A DNA stretch of 64,000 bases from Nonomuraea pusilla (GCF_900109355.1 NZ_FOBF01000017.1:136174-200173), one strand, 5' to 3'. Counted from the stretch's first letter, positions 56,111-63,924 are shown. Numbers and translations are program-made. The notes: a model not told the origin generated them from the sequence alone.

Positions 56111-56734
56111 TTAGTCTTGCGTTCCCGCCTCGGCCGTCTCCACCCCTGGCCGGGGCGCGGCCAGCCAGCACGTCAGGCTCTCCCACGCGAACAGCGCCCA
56201 CAGGTACAGCGCGAGCAGCACGAACGCCGCCGTCATCCATCCGGCGAGCGCGGCGAGCGCCAGCGCCATCGTCCTGCCGTCCCAGCCGAGGCCGGCGGCC
56301 GACAGCCACGGCGGCGGGTAGACGTGCTGGCGCAGCCGGTAGACGAGGTCGTAGTGGTGGAAGGCCATCGCGCCGAGCAGCAGGACGATCAGCACGGGCG
56401 GCACCTCGTGGCTGAAGCCGCACTCGGCCACGAAGGCGTACTCGACGGCCCGCAGGATCGGCGGCACCGTCCAGTCGAGCCTGCCGTCGTGCGGGTGCGT
56501 GCTGCCCGGTCCGGCCAGGAGCAGCATGACGGCGGGCGCGAACACGGCCAGCCCGTCGCTGCCCGCCACGCCGATGAGCAGCAGCACGCCGGTGACGAAC
56601 GTCCCGGCGAGCACCGGCGGCAGCGGCGGGAGCTGCCCCGCCACGAGCAGGCCCATCGCGCGGGAGAGCGGCCCGTCGTCACGGTAGGTGACGACCCTGC
56701 TGGCGGGGACGGGCGTCATGTGGACCGAATTCAC
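56111..56734 (-). CDS. DUF5941 membrane protein
   Basis: A 207-residue polytopic protein. GTG 56734 overlaps the stop of the upstream gene (GTGA); an ATG 15 bases later is also open. About five membrane segments are visible: GLLVAGQLPPLPPVLAGTFVTG, LAVFAPAVMLLLAG, PPVLIVLLLGAMAFHHYDLVY and two near the C-terminus. The loop PPILRAVEYAFVAECG and HHYDLVYRL are family features. DUF5941 is found next to or fused with CDP-alcohol phosphotransferases in actinobacteria; its function is unknown. 104 bases separate it from the nucleotidyltransferase gene. Confidence 0.82.
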   Translation of the reverse strand: MNSVHMTPVPASRVVTYRDDGPLSRAMGLLVAGQLPPLPPVLAGTFVTGVLLLIGVAGSDGLAVFAPAVMLLLAGPGSTHPHDGRLDWTVPPILRAVEYAFVAECGFSHEVPPVLIVLLLGAMAFHHYDLVYRLRQHVYPPPWLSAAGLGWDGRTMALALAALAGWMTAAFVLLALYLWALFAWESLTCWLAAPRPGVETAEAGTQD

Positions 56735-58152
56735 CGTGCCGACCTCGCGATCCGTCCGCCGAGCTGGTAGAGGGCCGCCGCGCCGCCCCAGGTGAGGAGC
56801 GCCAGGAAGGTGACCTTGGCGTCCCACACGGCGGCGGTGACGGCGATGAGCGCCGTGCGCTCGCCGATGGGCAGCACGATCATCTTCTTGATCCAGCGGC
56901 TGATCGTGCTGGCGTCGAGGCGTTCGGCGACGCCCAGCACGCCCGCCGCCGCGTGCGGCGCGTCGCCCGGTTCGAGCAGCGAGCGGGCGGGCCTGCCCCG
57001 CGGTGAGCCGGCCTGCGCCGCGTCGGCGGCCCACCCGGCGTACGAGCTCTCGATCGCGTGCCTGACCACCTGCAGGATCATGGCGGCGACGGCGAGCCGC
57101 CAGATCAGCGGGCCCCCCGGGTAGCCGAAGGCCAGCCCCACGTAGACGACGTACTCCTTGAGCCGGTCGGACATGCCGTCGGCCCAGGCGCCGAGCGCCG
57201 TGAACGAGCGGGTGTAGCGGGCGAGCTGGCCGTCGAGGCAGTCGAGCGCGAACGACAGGTAGAGCAGCGCCGCCCCGAGCAGGCGCCCCGCCTGGTCGCC
57301 CGCCGAGAACCACACGGCGGACAGCACGGCCAGGCCGATCGAGACGCCCGTGACGGTGTTGGGCGTGAGCTTGAGCCGGACGGCCGGGCGGATGAGGTGG
57401 CGCGTCCACGGCGAGACGAGGAAGGTGGCGAAGAAGCCGTCGTCCTGCTTGACCGAGGTGTCGAGCCTGACCCTGGCCTCGTCCACCTCGGCGAGCCTGC
57501 CGACGGCGGCCTCGGCGGCCGCCTGCCCGGTCACGCGGTCGGCGTGCAGCGGGCCGAGCGCTGCCGCGCGCACGGTCGCCCCCCAGCGCACCAGGCCCAC
57601 CAGCAGCAGGTCCACCGCCTCGACGGGCGTGACGGGGCCTAGCCTGCCGGTCTCGGCCAGCTCGGCGAGCTCCTCCGCGACGGCGGCGAGCACGGTCAGG
57701 TCGGACTCGCCGACCTGGAGCACGCCCCTGAACGTCGCGTTCGAGCCGGGCACGGTGTGGAAGGAGCTGCCCGCGGCGGCCACCCTGGCGCCGTCGACGC
57801 GCACGGGCGGCCGCATGGGGGCGGGGGCGGCGTCGTACGAGACGAGGGCGGCGGTGCCGCGGGCGGGGTGTTCGAGGAGCAGCGCGAGCGCCTCGGTGTG
57901 GGCGACGAGGTCGGCGGGCAGCACGAGCACGGCTCCCGGCGAGATGCGGGCGATCTTGGCCACGCCGCGCAGGTCGGCGCCGAGGCCGCCTCCGGGCGTG
58001 AGCACCTGCACCTCGCGGACGGGGAGCGTGGCGAGCTGGTCGTGCAGTCGGTCGAGCAGCGTGCCGTCGGAGCAGGAGAGCCGGCAGGCGGGTGTCGTGG
58101 CGAGGAGCACGACCGAGGTGGTCGTGGTCTCGCGGGTCTGGGCGTCGGGCAA
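56731..58152 (-). CDS. Degenerate nucleotidyltransferase - CDP-alcohol phosphotransferase fusion
   Basis: A 473-residue protein. TTG 58152 has GGGAGGAG nine bases upstream. Residues 1-210 look like a nucleotidyltransferase fold that lost the signature loop (SVVLLATTPACRLSCSDGTLLDRL in place of LAAGxGxR) but keeps VLVLPADLVAHTEALALLL. Residues about 235-470 are a CDP-AP domain with a complete motif: DCLDGQLAR-(8)-G-AWA-D-GMS-D. The junction KQDDGFFATFLVSPWTRHLI is the form seen in bifunctional inositol-phosphate enzymes (IPCT-DIPPS). Six membrane segments. It is GTGA-coupled to DUF5941 and divergent from the ispD/tarI-like gene. Confidence 0.85.
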   Translation of the reverse strand: MPDAQTRETTTTSVVLLATTPACRLSCSDGTLLDRLHDQLATLPVREVQVLTPGGGLGADLRGVAKIARISPGAVLVLPADLVAHTEALALLLEHPARGTAALVSYDAAPAPMRPPVRVDGARVAAAGSSFHTVPGSNATFRGVLQVGESDLTVLAAVAEELAELAETGRLGPVTPVEAVDLLLVGLVRWGATVRAAALGPLHADRVTGQAAAEAAVGRLAEVDEARVRLDTSVKQDDGFFATFLVSPWTRHLIRPAVRLKLTPNTVTGVSIGLAVLSAVWFSAGDQAGRLLGAALLYLSFALDCLDGQLARYTRSFTALGAWADGMSDRLKEYVVYVGLAFGYPGGPLIWRLAVAAMILQVVRHAIESSYAGWAADAAQAGSPRGRPARSLLEPGDAPHAAAGVLGVAERLDASTISRWIKKMIVLPIGERTALIAVTAAVWDAKVTFLALLTWGGAAALYQLGGRIARSAR

Positions 58153-58175
58153 GGCGCGGGTCTCCTCCCGGCTGC

Positions 58176-58211
58176 GAGGGAGCGCGTGGACACGAGGGAG
58201 CGCGTGAACAC
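58176..58211. repeat. 18-bp tandem duplication in a divergent promoter region
   Basis: gagggagcgcgtggacac (58176-58193) is followed by the near copy with gtgaacac (58194-58211), between the divergent fusion gene and IspD/TarI-like gene. It may be an operator pair or a slippage product. Confidence 0.55.
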
Positions 58212-58253
58212 AGCGTAGCGACAGGACAACGCGATATCACGGAACAGGACCGT

Positions 58254-58259
58254 TACGCT
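58254..58259 (+). promoter_or_regulatory. Candidate -10 element (TACGCT) for the IspD/TarI-like gene
   Basis: TACGCT stands six bases before ATG 58266 with no Shine-Dalgarno, the leaderless arrangement repeated in this window. Confidence 0.5.
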
Positions 58260-58265
58260 CGCGGT

Positions 58266-59012
58266 ATGGATTCACGGCTGCGGTCGGTCGGCGTGCTCCT
58301 CGCGGGTGGCGTGGGGCAGCGTGTCGGGCGCGACACCCCCAAACAGCTCATCGAGGTCGCGGGCAGGACGATACTCGAGCACTCGCTCGCGGTGTTCGAC
58401 GCCGCGCCGGAGATCGACGAGATCGTGGTGCTGATGACGCCGGGATACGGCGACCGGGTCCGCGAGATCGTCGAGCGCGGCGGCTACCGGAAGGTGACGG
58501 CGATCGTCGACGGCGGCGCGAGCCGCACGGAGAGCACCTGGCGGGCGCTCCAGGCGTTGGGGGACGAGGAGTGCAACGTGCTCCTGCACGACGCCGTACG
58601 GCCCCTCCTGGAGCCCAGGATCATCACCGAGTGCGTCAAGGCCCTGGAGACGAGCCGGGCCGTGGACGTGGCGATCCCGAGCTCCGACACGGTCCTGGTG
58701 GCCGTGCCGGGCCCCGGCGGCGAGGTGATCGGCGACGTGCTCGACCGCGCGTGGCTGCGGCGCAGCCAGACGCCCCAGTGCTTCAGGCTGTCGGTGATCC
58801 GGGAGGCGTACGAGCGGGCGCTCGCCGACCCCGGCTTCGCCGGCCGGCCCGCCACCGACGACTGCGGGGTGGTCCTGCGCTACCTGCCGGACGTGCCGAT
58901 CCGGCTGGTGGAGGGCAGCGAGCGCAACATCAAGGTCACCCACCCGGACGACCTGCGCGTGGCCGAGCTCCTGTTGCGACTGTCGGCGGAGGGCCCCGGC
59001 GCGGGAGGCTGA
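58266..59012 (+). CDS. IspD/TarI-family cytidylyltransferase
   Basis: A 248-residue enzyme activating a polyol phosphate with CTP. Motifs: VLLAGGVGQRVGRDTPKQLIEV (nucleotide-binding loop), DGGASRTESTWRAL, VLLHDAVRPLLEP, RRSQTPQCFRL, ATDDCGVVLRYLP and NIKVTHPDDLRVAE. The family covers methylerythritol-phosphate (IspD) and ribitol-5-phosphate (TarI) enzymes. Because no ispF or carD is adjacent and a TagB/TagF-type transferase lies immediately downstream, a TarI-like role (CDP-ribitol or another CDP-polyol) is more likely than isoprenoid synthesis. No TarJ-type reductase is seen here, so the polyol is unknown. Confidence 0.87.
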   Translation: MDSRLRSVGVLLAGGVGQRVGRDTPKQLIEVAGRTILEHSLAVFDAAPEIDEIVVLMTPGYGDRVREIVERGGYRKVTAIVDGGASRTESTWRALQALGDEECNVLLHDAVRPLLEPRIITECVKALETSRAVDVAIPSSDTVLVAVPGPGGEVIGDVLDRAWLRRSQTPQCFRLSVIREAYERALADPGFAGRPATDDCGVVLRYLPDVPIRLVEGSERNIKVTHPDDLRVAELLLRLSAEGPGAGG

Positions 59013-59040
59013 GCCGGAGCCCGGAGCGCGGGAGCCCGGA

Positions 59041-59160
59041 GCGCGGGAGGCAGAGCCGGGCGCGGCGCGGGAGGCCGAGCCGGGTGCGGCGCGGGAGGCC
59101 GAGCCGGGTGCGGCGCGGGAGGCCGAGCCGGGTGCGGCGCGGGAGGCCGAGCCCGGCCGC
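59041..59160. repeat. 24-bp intergenic tandem repeat, five copies
   Basis: Units of gcgcgggaggccgagccggg(tgcg) begin at 59041, 59065, 59089, 59113 and 59137. The first copy differs slightly. They fill much of the 299-base gap between the cytidylyltransferase and the glycerophosphotransferase genes. No start codon with a good ribosome-binding site makes them coding. Confidence 0.85.
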
Positions 59161-59271
59161 GTCTCGATCGCGCCAAAGCCGCCCATACGCCGCCTTCCCT
59201 GCGCACGATCCCGCAGATCTCGCTGGACGTCCTCATCTCGGGCCTTTCCGGGCGGCCCGTAGACGCGGACG

Positions 59272-59300
59272 TTGACGCCGCTTGACCTGATCCTTGTTAC
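59272..59300 (+). promoter_or_regulatory. Possible promoter of the glycerophosphotransferase gene
   Basis: TTGACG (59272-59277) and TGTTAC (59295-59300) are 17 bases apart and 12 bases before ATG 59312. TACGGT at 59298-59303 is an alternative -10. Either would give a very short leader. Confidence 0.35.
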
Positions 59301-59311
59301 GGTGCCGTCAC

Positions 59312-61045
59312 ATGAGGAAACTCAGCGTGATCGCGGCCCTCGTCCTCTGCTACCCCGCGCTGCTCCTGTCGGCGCTCTGGCCGGCGCCCGTCCTGTTCGG
59401 GCTGATCGCGACGGCCTCGTACGCCGCCGAGTACGCGCTGCCCCGCTTCGCCAGAGGCTTCGCCGACATGCTGGGCAAGGTGCACGTCGGGCTCACGCTG
59501 CGGTTCGCGGTCCGGGAGACGGCCGCGCTGCTGCTGGTGGCGCGCACCGCCGGCCCCGACTCCGCGTGGTTCGTGGCGCTGGCCGTCGGCGTGTTCGGCG
59601 TGCACGCGGTGCGGGCCGTGCAGGCGGGGCTGGCCGGGCGGCTCAGGTCGACGCTCAGCCGCATGCCGGTGACCACGCGCAACCTCGACGTGTCCGCGCT
59701 GCGCATCCCCAAGATGCCGCCGAGGTTCCTCGGCAACGCGGGCGGCACGCGCTTCCTCTACCTCGACGCGCTGCCGGTGCTGGGAGCGGCCTTCGGCGCG
59801 GCGACGGCGGCCCTGGGGGCGGGCCTCGCGCTCGTCCTGGGGGTCGCGGGCGCGGTGGCGCTCGTCCCGTACGTGCGCAGGGCCAGGCCGCTCACCGACA
59901 AGGCCAGGGTCATGGAGGTCGTGGGCGCCCAGGTCAAGGCGTACGAGCCGGAGGTCATCCTGTACTTCTCCGGCGCGACGGCAGCCGCGTACCAGGCCAG
60001 GATGTGGCTGCCGGTGCTGGAACGCATCGACAGGCGCGCCGTCGTGGTGCTGCGCGAGCGCGGCATGGCCCGGCACCTGGAGCCGACGAGCCTGCCGATG
60101 CTGTGCATCCCGTCGGCCGCCGACCTGATGAGCTTCCACGAGCTGTACAGCGCCAAGCTCTGCCTGTACGTGTCCAACGTCGGCAGGAACGTCCACATGC
60201 TGCGCATCCCCACGCTGCGCAGCGCGTTCCTCAACCACGGCGACAGCGACAAGGAGGCGTCGTTCAACCCGTTCTCCCGGGTGTACGACGAGGTGTGGGT
60301 GGCCGGGCCGGCCGGCCGCGACCGCTACCGCAAGGCCAGGGTGGGCGTCAGGGACGAGTGCATCCACGAGGTCGGCCGCCCCCAGCTTGAGGGCATCTCG
60401 ACGCGGGGGCCCGGCCTGCCGTACCGGACCGTCCTGTACGCCCCGACCTGGGAGGGCTGGAACGACGACCTGATGCACTCGTCGCTCATCACGATGGGCC
60501 CGCGCATCGTGCGGGCGCTGCTCGACCACGAGCCGCCGCTGCGGATCATCTACAAGCCGCACCCGCTGACCGGGCACCGCGACAAGAGCGCCACCCGCGC
60601 CCACAGGAGGATCGTCGCCATGATCGAGGCGGCCGAGCTGGCCACGTCCAAGGCCAGGCACCCGTCGAGCCGGTCGGGCGGCACGCGCGTCAGGCACCTG
60701 GTCGTCACCGGCCGCGAGCCGCACCTGTACGACTGCTTCAACCAGTGCGACCTGATGATCACCGACATCTCCAGCGTGGTCGCCGACTTCCTGGCCAGCG
60801 AGAAGCCGTACGCGGTGACGAACGTCGCCGGGATGCCCGAGGCGGCCTTCCACGAGCGCTACCCCAGCACGGAGGCCGGCGTGCTGCTCGATGCCGACCT
60901 GGCCGGGCTGGGCGCCTTCCTCGACGGGGAGGACACCCTGGCCCGGGCCAGGGTCAAACTACGGGCCTACCTGCTGGGGCCGGACTATCCCGACCCCCTG
61001 ACCAGGTTCAACGCTGCGGTTGAGCGAGCTTTCTCGGACTCGTGA
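59312..61045 (+). CDS. CDP-glycerol glycerophosphotransferase family protein (TagB/TagF-like)
   Basis: A 577-residue protein. An N-terminal membrane region of four or more segments (residues 1-190) is followed by a Glyphos_transf domain: FLNHGDSDKEASFNPF (catalytic His), TVLYAPTWEGWNDDLMHSS, IIYKPHPLTGHRD and DLMITDISSVVADFLASEKP. Such enzymes polymerise glycerol- or ribitol-phosphate from CDP-polyols onto lipid-linked primers, as in wall teichoic acid. The membrane extension is unusual for Tag/Tar enzymes but seen in actinomycetes. It follows the TarI-like gene and overlaps the convergent GT2 by 38 bases. Confidence 0.9.
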   Translation: MRKLSVIAALVLCYPALLLSALWPAPVLFGLIATASYAAEYALPRFARGFADMLGKVHVGLTLRFAVRETAALLLVARTAGPDSAWFVALAVGVFGVHAVRAVQAGLAGRLRSTLSRMPVTTRNLDVSALRIPKMPPRFLGNAGGTRFLYLDALPVLGAAFGAATAALGAGLALVLGVAGAVALVPYVRRARPLTDKARVMEVVGAQVKAYEPEVILYFSGATAAAYQARMWLPVLERIDRRAVVVLRERGMARHLEPTSLPMLCIPSAADLMSFHELYSAKLCLYVSNVGRNVHMLRIPTLRSAFLNHGDSDKEASFNPFSRVYDEVWVAGPAGRDRYRKARVGVRDECIHEVGRPQLEGISTRGPGLPYRTVLYAPTWEGWNDDLMHSSLITMGPRIVRALLDHEPPLRIIYKPHPLTGHRDKSATRAHRRIVAMIEAAELATSKARHPSSRSGGTRVRHLVVTGREPHLYDCFNQCDLMITDISSVVADFLASEKPYAVTNVAGMPEAAFHERYPSTEAGVLLDADLAGLGAFLDGEDTLARARVKLRAYLLGPDYPDPLTRFNAAVERAFSDS

Positions 61046-62024
61046 GGAAGCCCCAGCCCCAGGACAGGTGCATGGCGGCGTACACGACGGGGAGCCTGAG
61101 CTTGGCGGCGGCGGGCAGGCCGCTGCCGGTGACGGCCGAGCCGGCGACGATGGCGAGCACGTAGCCGCCGGGGATCACCAGGCCGAGCGGGAAGAACGGC
61201 GAGACGACCAGCCCGAGCGCCATGGCCACCACCGCGGCGGGCGGCGCCAGGTAGCGCAGGTTGATCGTGCCCTCGTGGGTGCGCGCGACCACGCGCCTCC
61301 AGCGGCCGTAGTGGAAGTACTGCTTGGCGAGTGCCTTCACGTTGGGCCGCGGCCGGTACGACACCCGCATCCTGGGCTGGAACCACACCAGGCCGCCGGT
61401 CTGGCGGATGCGGTGGTTCATCTCCCAGTCCTGGGCCCGCTGGAAGTGCTCGTCGTAGCCGCCCACCCTGTCGAGGGCGGAGCGGCGGAAGACGCCCAGG
61501 TAGACGGTGTCGGCGGGGCCCGCGGTGCCGCCCACGTGGAAGGCCGCGGCGCCCACCCCGATCTTGGACGTCATGGCGCGGGCGACGGCCTGCTCGAACG
61601 GCGTGACGCCCTCGGCGGCCATGATGCCGCCGACGTTGTCGGCGCCGGTCTCCTCCAGCGTCTCGACGGCGACGCGCAGGTAGTCGGAGGGCAGCATGGC
61701 GTGCCCGTCGACCCGGGCGACGATGGCGCTGCGCGAGGCCTTGATGGCCGCGTTGAGCGCGTTGGGGGTGCGGCCTGTGGGGTTGGGGACGACCGTGACC
61801 CGGCGGTCGGCCGCCGCGATGGCGTCGGCGACCTCCTGGGTGCGGTCCTGCGAGGGCCCGACGGCGAGGACCACCTCGATCGGGCCTGGATAGTTCTGGG
61901 CGAGGACCTGGTCGACGGCCTCGCGGAGGTGCCGCTCCTCGTTGAGGACCGGCATGACGACGGAGATGGGGGGCCAGCCGCGCGTCTCCGCGGGCGCGTG
62001 CGGCGAGTCGGGGAACTGCTTCAT
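61008..62024 (-). CDS. Glycosyltransferase family 2 (ExoA-like, membrane-associated)
   Basis: A 338-residue protein from ATG 62024 (GTG 62036 also possible). The GT2 domain shows ISVVMPVLNEERHLREAVDQVL, VVLAVGPSQDRTQEVADAI, TGRTPNALNAAIKASRSAIVARVDGHAML (DGH in place of DxD), ADTVYLGVFRRSALDRVGGYDE and RAQDWEMNHRIRQTGG. Two membrane segments lie near the C-terminus. This is the succinoglycan ExoA style. It is divergent from the second LCP gene and convergent with the glycerophosphotransferase. Confidence 0.87.
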   Translation of the reverse strand: MKQFPDSPHAPAETRGWPPISVVMPVLNEERHLREAVDQVLAQNYPGPIEVVLAVGPSQDRTQEVADAIAAADRRVTVVPNPTGRTPNALNAAIKASRSAIVARVDGHAMLPSDYLRVAVETLEETGADNVGGIMAAEGVTPFEQAVARAMTSKIGVGAAAFHVGGTAGPADTVYLGVFRRSALDRVGGYDEHFQRAQDWEMNHRIRQTGGLVWFQPRMRVSYRPRPNVKALAKQYFHYGRWRRVVARTHEGTINLRYLAPPAAVVAMALGLVVSPFFPLGLVIPGGYVLAIVAGSAVTGSGLPAAAKLRLPVVYAAMHLSWGWGFLTSPRKLAQPQR

Positions 62025-62105
62025 GGCGGGGCTCACGCTACTGTACGAGCAGGGGAGGAGGGCAATCGAAGGCCCGATCCTCAGGCGGGACACGAGGGAG
62101 AAGGC

Positions 62106-63548
62106 ATGCGCGACCCGGGCGAGGAGGACGCTGGTGTGCACGTGGGCGGCGACGCCTACGGCGGCGTCAGGCTCGCCGGCACCCGTCCGCGCCGGCCGGT
62201 GCGCAGCGCGCGGGCGCGCCGCAGGAACCTGATCCTGTCCGGGCTGCTGTCCACGGGGGTGCTGATCGGCACCGGTGTGGTGTGGGCGACGCCACGCTCG
62301 ATCGGCTCGGTCGACGCGGGCGTGACCAAGGCCGAGCGGGGCGCCGAGAACATCCTGCTCGTCGGCGTCGACAAGCGCGACAACCTGACCAGGAAGCAGC
62401 AGAACCAGCTCAAGCTGGGCCGCGAGTCCGGCCAGCGCACCGACACGATCATGGTCATCCACCTGTCCGAGGACCACAAGAAGATCACCGTCGTGAGCCT
62501 GCCCCGCGACACCTGGACCACGATCCCCGGCAAGGGCGAGCACAAGATCAACGCGGCGTACCAGTTCGGCGGGCCGAAGCTCACCAAGCAGGCCGTCGAG
62601 GCGGCCACCGGGCTGAGGATCAACCGCTACATCGAGGTGAACGTCCTCGGCTTCATCGACGTCGTCAACTCGCTGGGCGGCGTCACCGTCTGCACCCCCG
62701 TGCCGATCGACGACCCGAAGGCCGGGCTCACGCTCGCCGCCGGCACCCACCAGCTCCAGGGCGTCCAGGCGCTCGGCTACGCCCGCACCCGCGCCACCGC
62801 CCGCTCCGACCTCGACCGCATCGACCGCCAGCAGCAGGTCATCTCCGCCCTGCTCAACCGGGCGCTGAGCGCCGACACGCTGGCCAACCCGGCCAAGCTG
62901 GCGTCGTTCGTCAACTCCACGCTGAGCACCGTCAAGGTCGATCCCGACGACGGCCTCATCGGGCTGGCCGGCCAGCTCAGGGACGTCTCGCTCGACGACG
63001 TCGAGTTCGCGAGCGTGCCGCTGTCCAACGTCGACTTCAAGGCGCCCACCGGCGAGTCGGCCGTGCTGTGGGACAAGCAGGCGGCCCGCGAGATGTTCCG
63101 CCGCATCGACGCCGACCAGGACCTCGCCAAGCCCAGCCCGACGCCCACCCCCTCGAAGAAGCCGACGCCGCAGGCGGTGCGGCCCGAGAGCGTCACCGTG
63201 AAGGTGATGAACGGCACGCTCGTCACCGGGCTGGGCGCGCGGACGAAGGCAGGGCTGGTCGAGCACGGCTTCAAGGCGCCGGACGAGCCCGGCAACACCG
63301 ACAAGAAGGACTACAAGACGACGCTGGTCAGGTACCCGGCCGGTCAGGAGGCCGCCGCCCGCGCCGTGGCCGCCGTGATCCCCGGGGCCGAGCTGCGGGA
63401 GGCCGACGTCAAGGGCGTCCAGGTCATCGTCGGCGCCGACCAGCCGAAGATCCAGAAGGCGAGGCCCACGGCGCCGGCCACCGCCAAGCCCGGCGTCACC
63501 CCCACCACCAGGACCGCCAAGCAGAACATCTGCCAGAGCCAGGGATAA
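62106..63548 (+). CDS. LytR-CpsA-Psr (LCP) family wall glycopolymer ligase, second copy
   Basis: A 480-residue protein; ATG 62106 follows GAGGGAG by five bases. A basic N-terminus precedes a membrane segment (LILSGLLSTGVLIGTGVVW), then the LCP domain (ENILLVGVDKRDN; GQRTDTIMVIHLSEDHKKITVVSLPRDTW; INAAYQFGG; GYARTRATARSDLDRIDRQQQ) and a C-terminal LytR_C domain (VTVKVMNGTLVTGLGARTK). The Arg/Asp residues expected for lipid-pyrophosphate transfer are present. It is only distantly similar to the LCP at 47262-48917, and together they probably attach products of this locus to peptidoglycan. Confidence 0.93.
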   Translation: MRDPGEEDAGVHVGGDAYGGVRLAGTRPRRPVRSARARRRNLILSGLLSTGVLIGTGVVWATPRSIGSVDAGVTKAERGAENILLVGVDKRDNLTRKQQNQLKLGRESGQRTDTIMVIHLSEDHKKITVVSLPRDTWTTIPGKGEHKINAAYQFGGPKLTKQAVEAATGLRINRYIEVNVLGFIDVVNSLGGVTVCTPVPIDDPKAGLTLAAGTHQLQGVQALGYARTRATARSDLDRIDRQQQVISALLNRALSADTLANPAKLASFVNSTLSTVKVDPDDGLIGLAGQLRDVSLDDVEFASVPLSNVDFKAPTGESAVLWDKQAAREMFRRIDADQDLAKPSPTPTPSKKPTPQAVRPESVTVKVMNGTLVTGLGARTKAGLVEHGFKAPDEPGNTDKKDYKTTLVRYPAGQEAAARAVAAVIPGAELREADVKGVQVIVGADQPKIQKARPTAPATAKPGVTPTTRTAKQNICQSQG

Positions 63549-63576
63549 CCGGCCGCCCAGCGGGCAGGACTTCGAA

Positions 63577-63924
63577 ATGGTGGTCAGAACGTGGCGGGAG
63601 GATCCCTGCATCGTGCTGCGCGCCGTCGGCGACCTCGACGTCTCGGGCGCACCCAGGTTACGCGCGGAGATCGACCAGGCGCTCGCGCCGGCCTCCGCCC
63701 CTCCCCTGCTCGTGCTCGACCTGACCGAGGTCCCCTTCTGCGACTCCGTCGGGCTCGGCCTGCTCGTCGCCACACTCAACCGGGTGCGGCAGGTACGCGG
63801 CCGGATGGTGCTCGTCCTGGCCGACGGCATGATCAGGCACCTGCTCACCATCACCAACCTCGACCGGCACTTCACCACCCGCGGCTCCCTCGACGAAGCC
63901 CGCGAAACCCTGGAAGCCGCCTGA
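63577..63924 (+). CDS. STAS-domain anti-sigma factor antagonist
   Basis: A 115-residue single-domain protein of the SpoIIAA/RsbV type. The phosphorylatable serine is in the motif VPFCDSVGLGLLVATL (about residue 58), after LLVLDLTEVPF, and the domain starts with CIVLRAVGDLDVSGAPRLRAEI. It would bind and sequester an anti-sigma kinase when unphosphorylated. No kinase or sigma gene is visible within the window. It lies 28 bases after the LCP gene and could share its transcript. Confidence 0.9.
   Translation: MVVRTWREDPCIVLRAVGDLDVSGAPRLRAEIDQALAPASAPPLLVLDLTEVPFCDSVGLGLLVATLNRVRQVRGRMVLVLADGMIRHLLTITNLDRHFTTRGSLDEARETLEAA

Noticed and set aside
59041..59160. Repeat array as a coding extension of the cytidylyltransferase
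   Set aside because: The enzyme ends at a TGA at 59010-59012 after a normal length, before the array begins.
62037..63878. Long minus-strand frame extending the ExoA-like glycosyltransferase
   Set aside because: It is antisense to the second LCP gene and the STAS gene. The family start is at 62024 or 62036.
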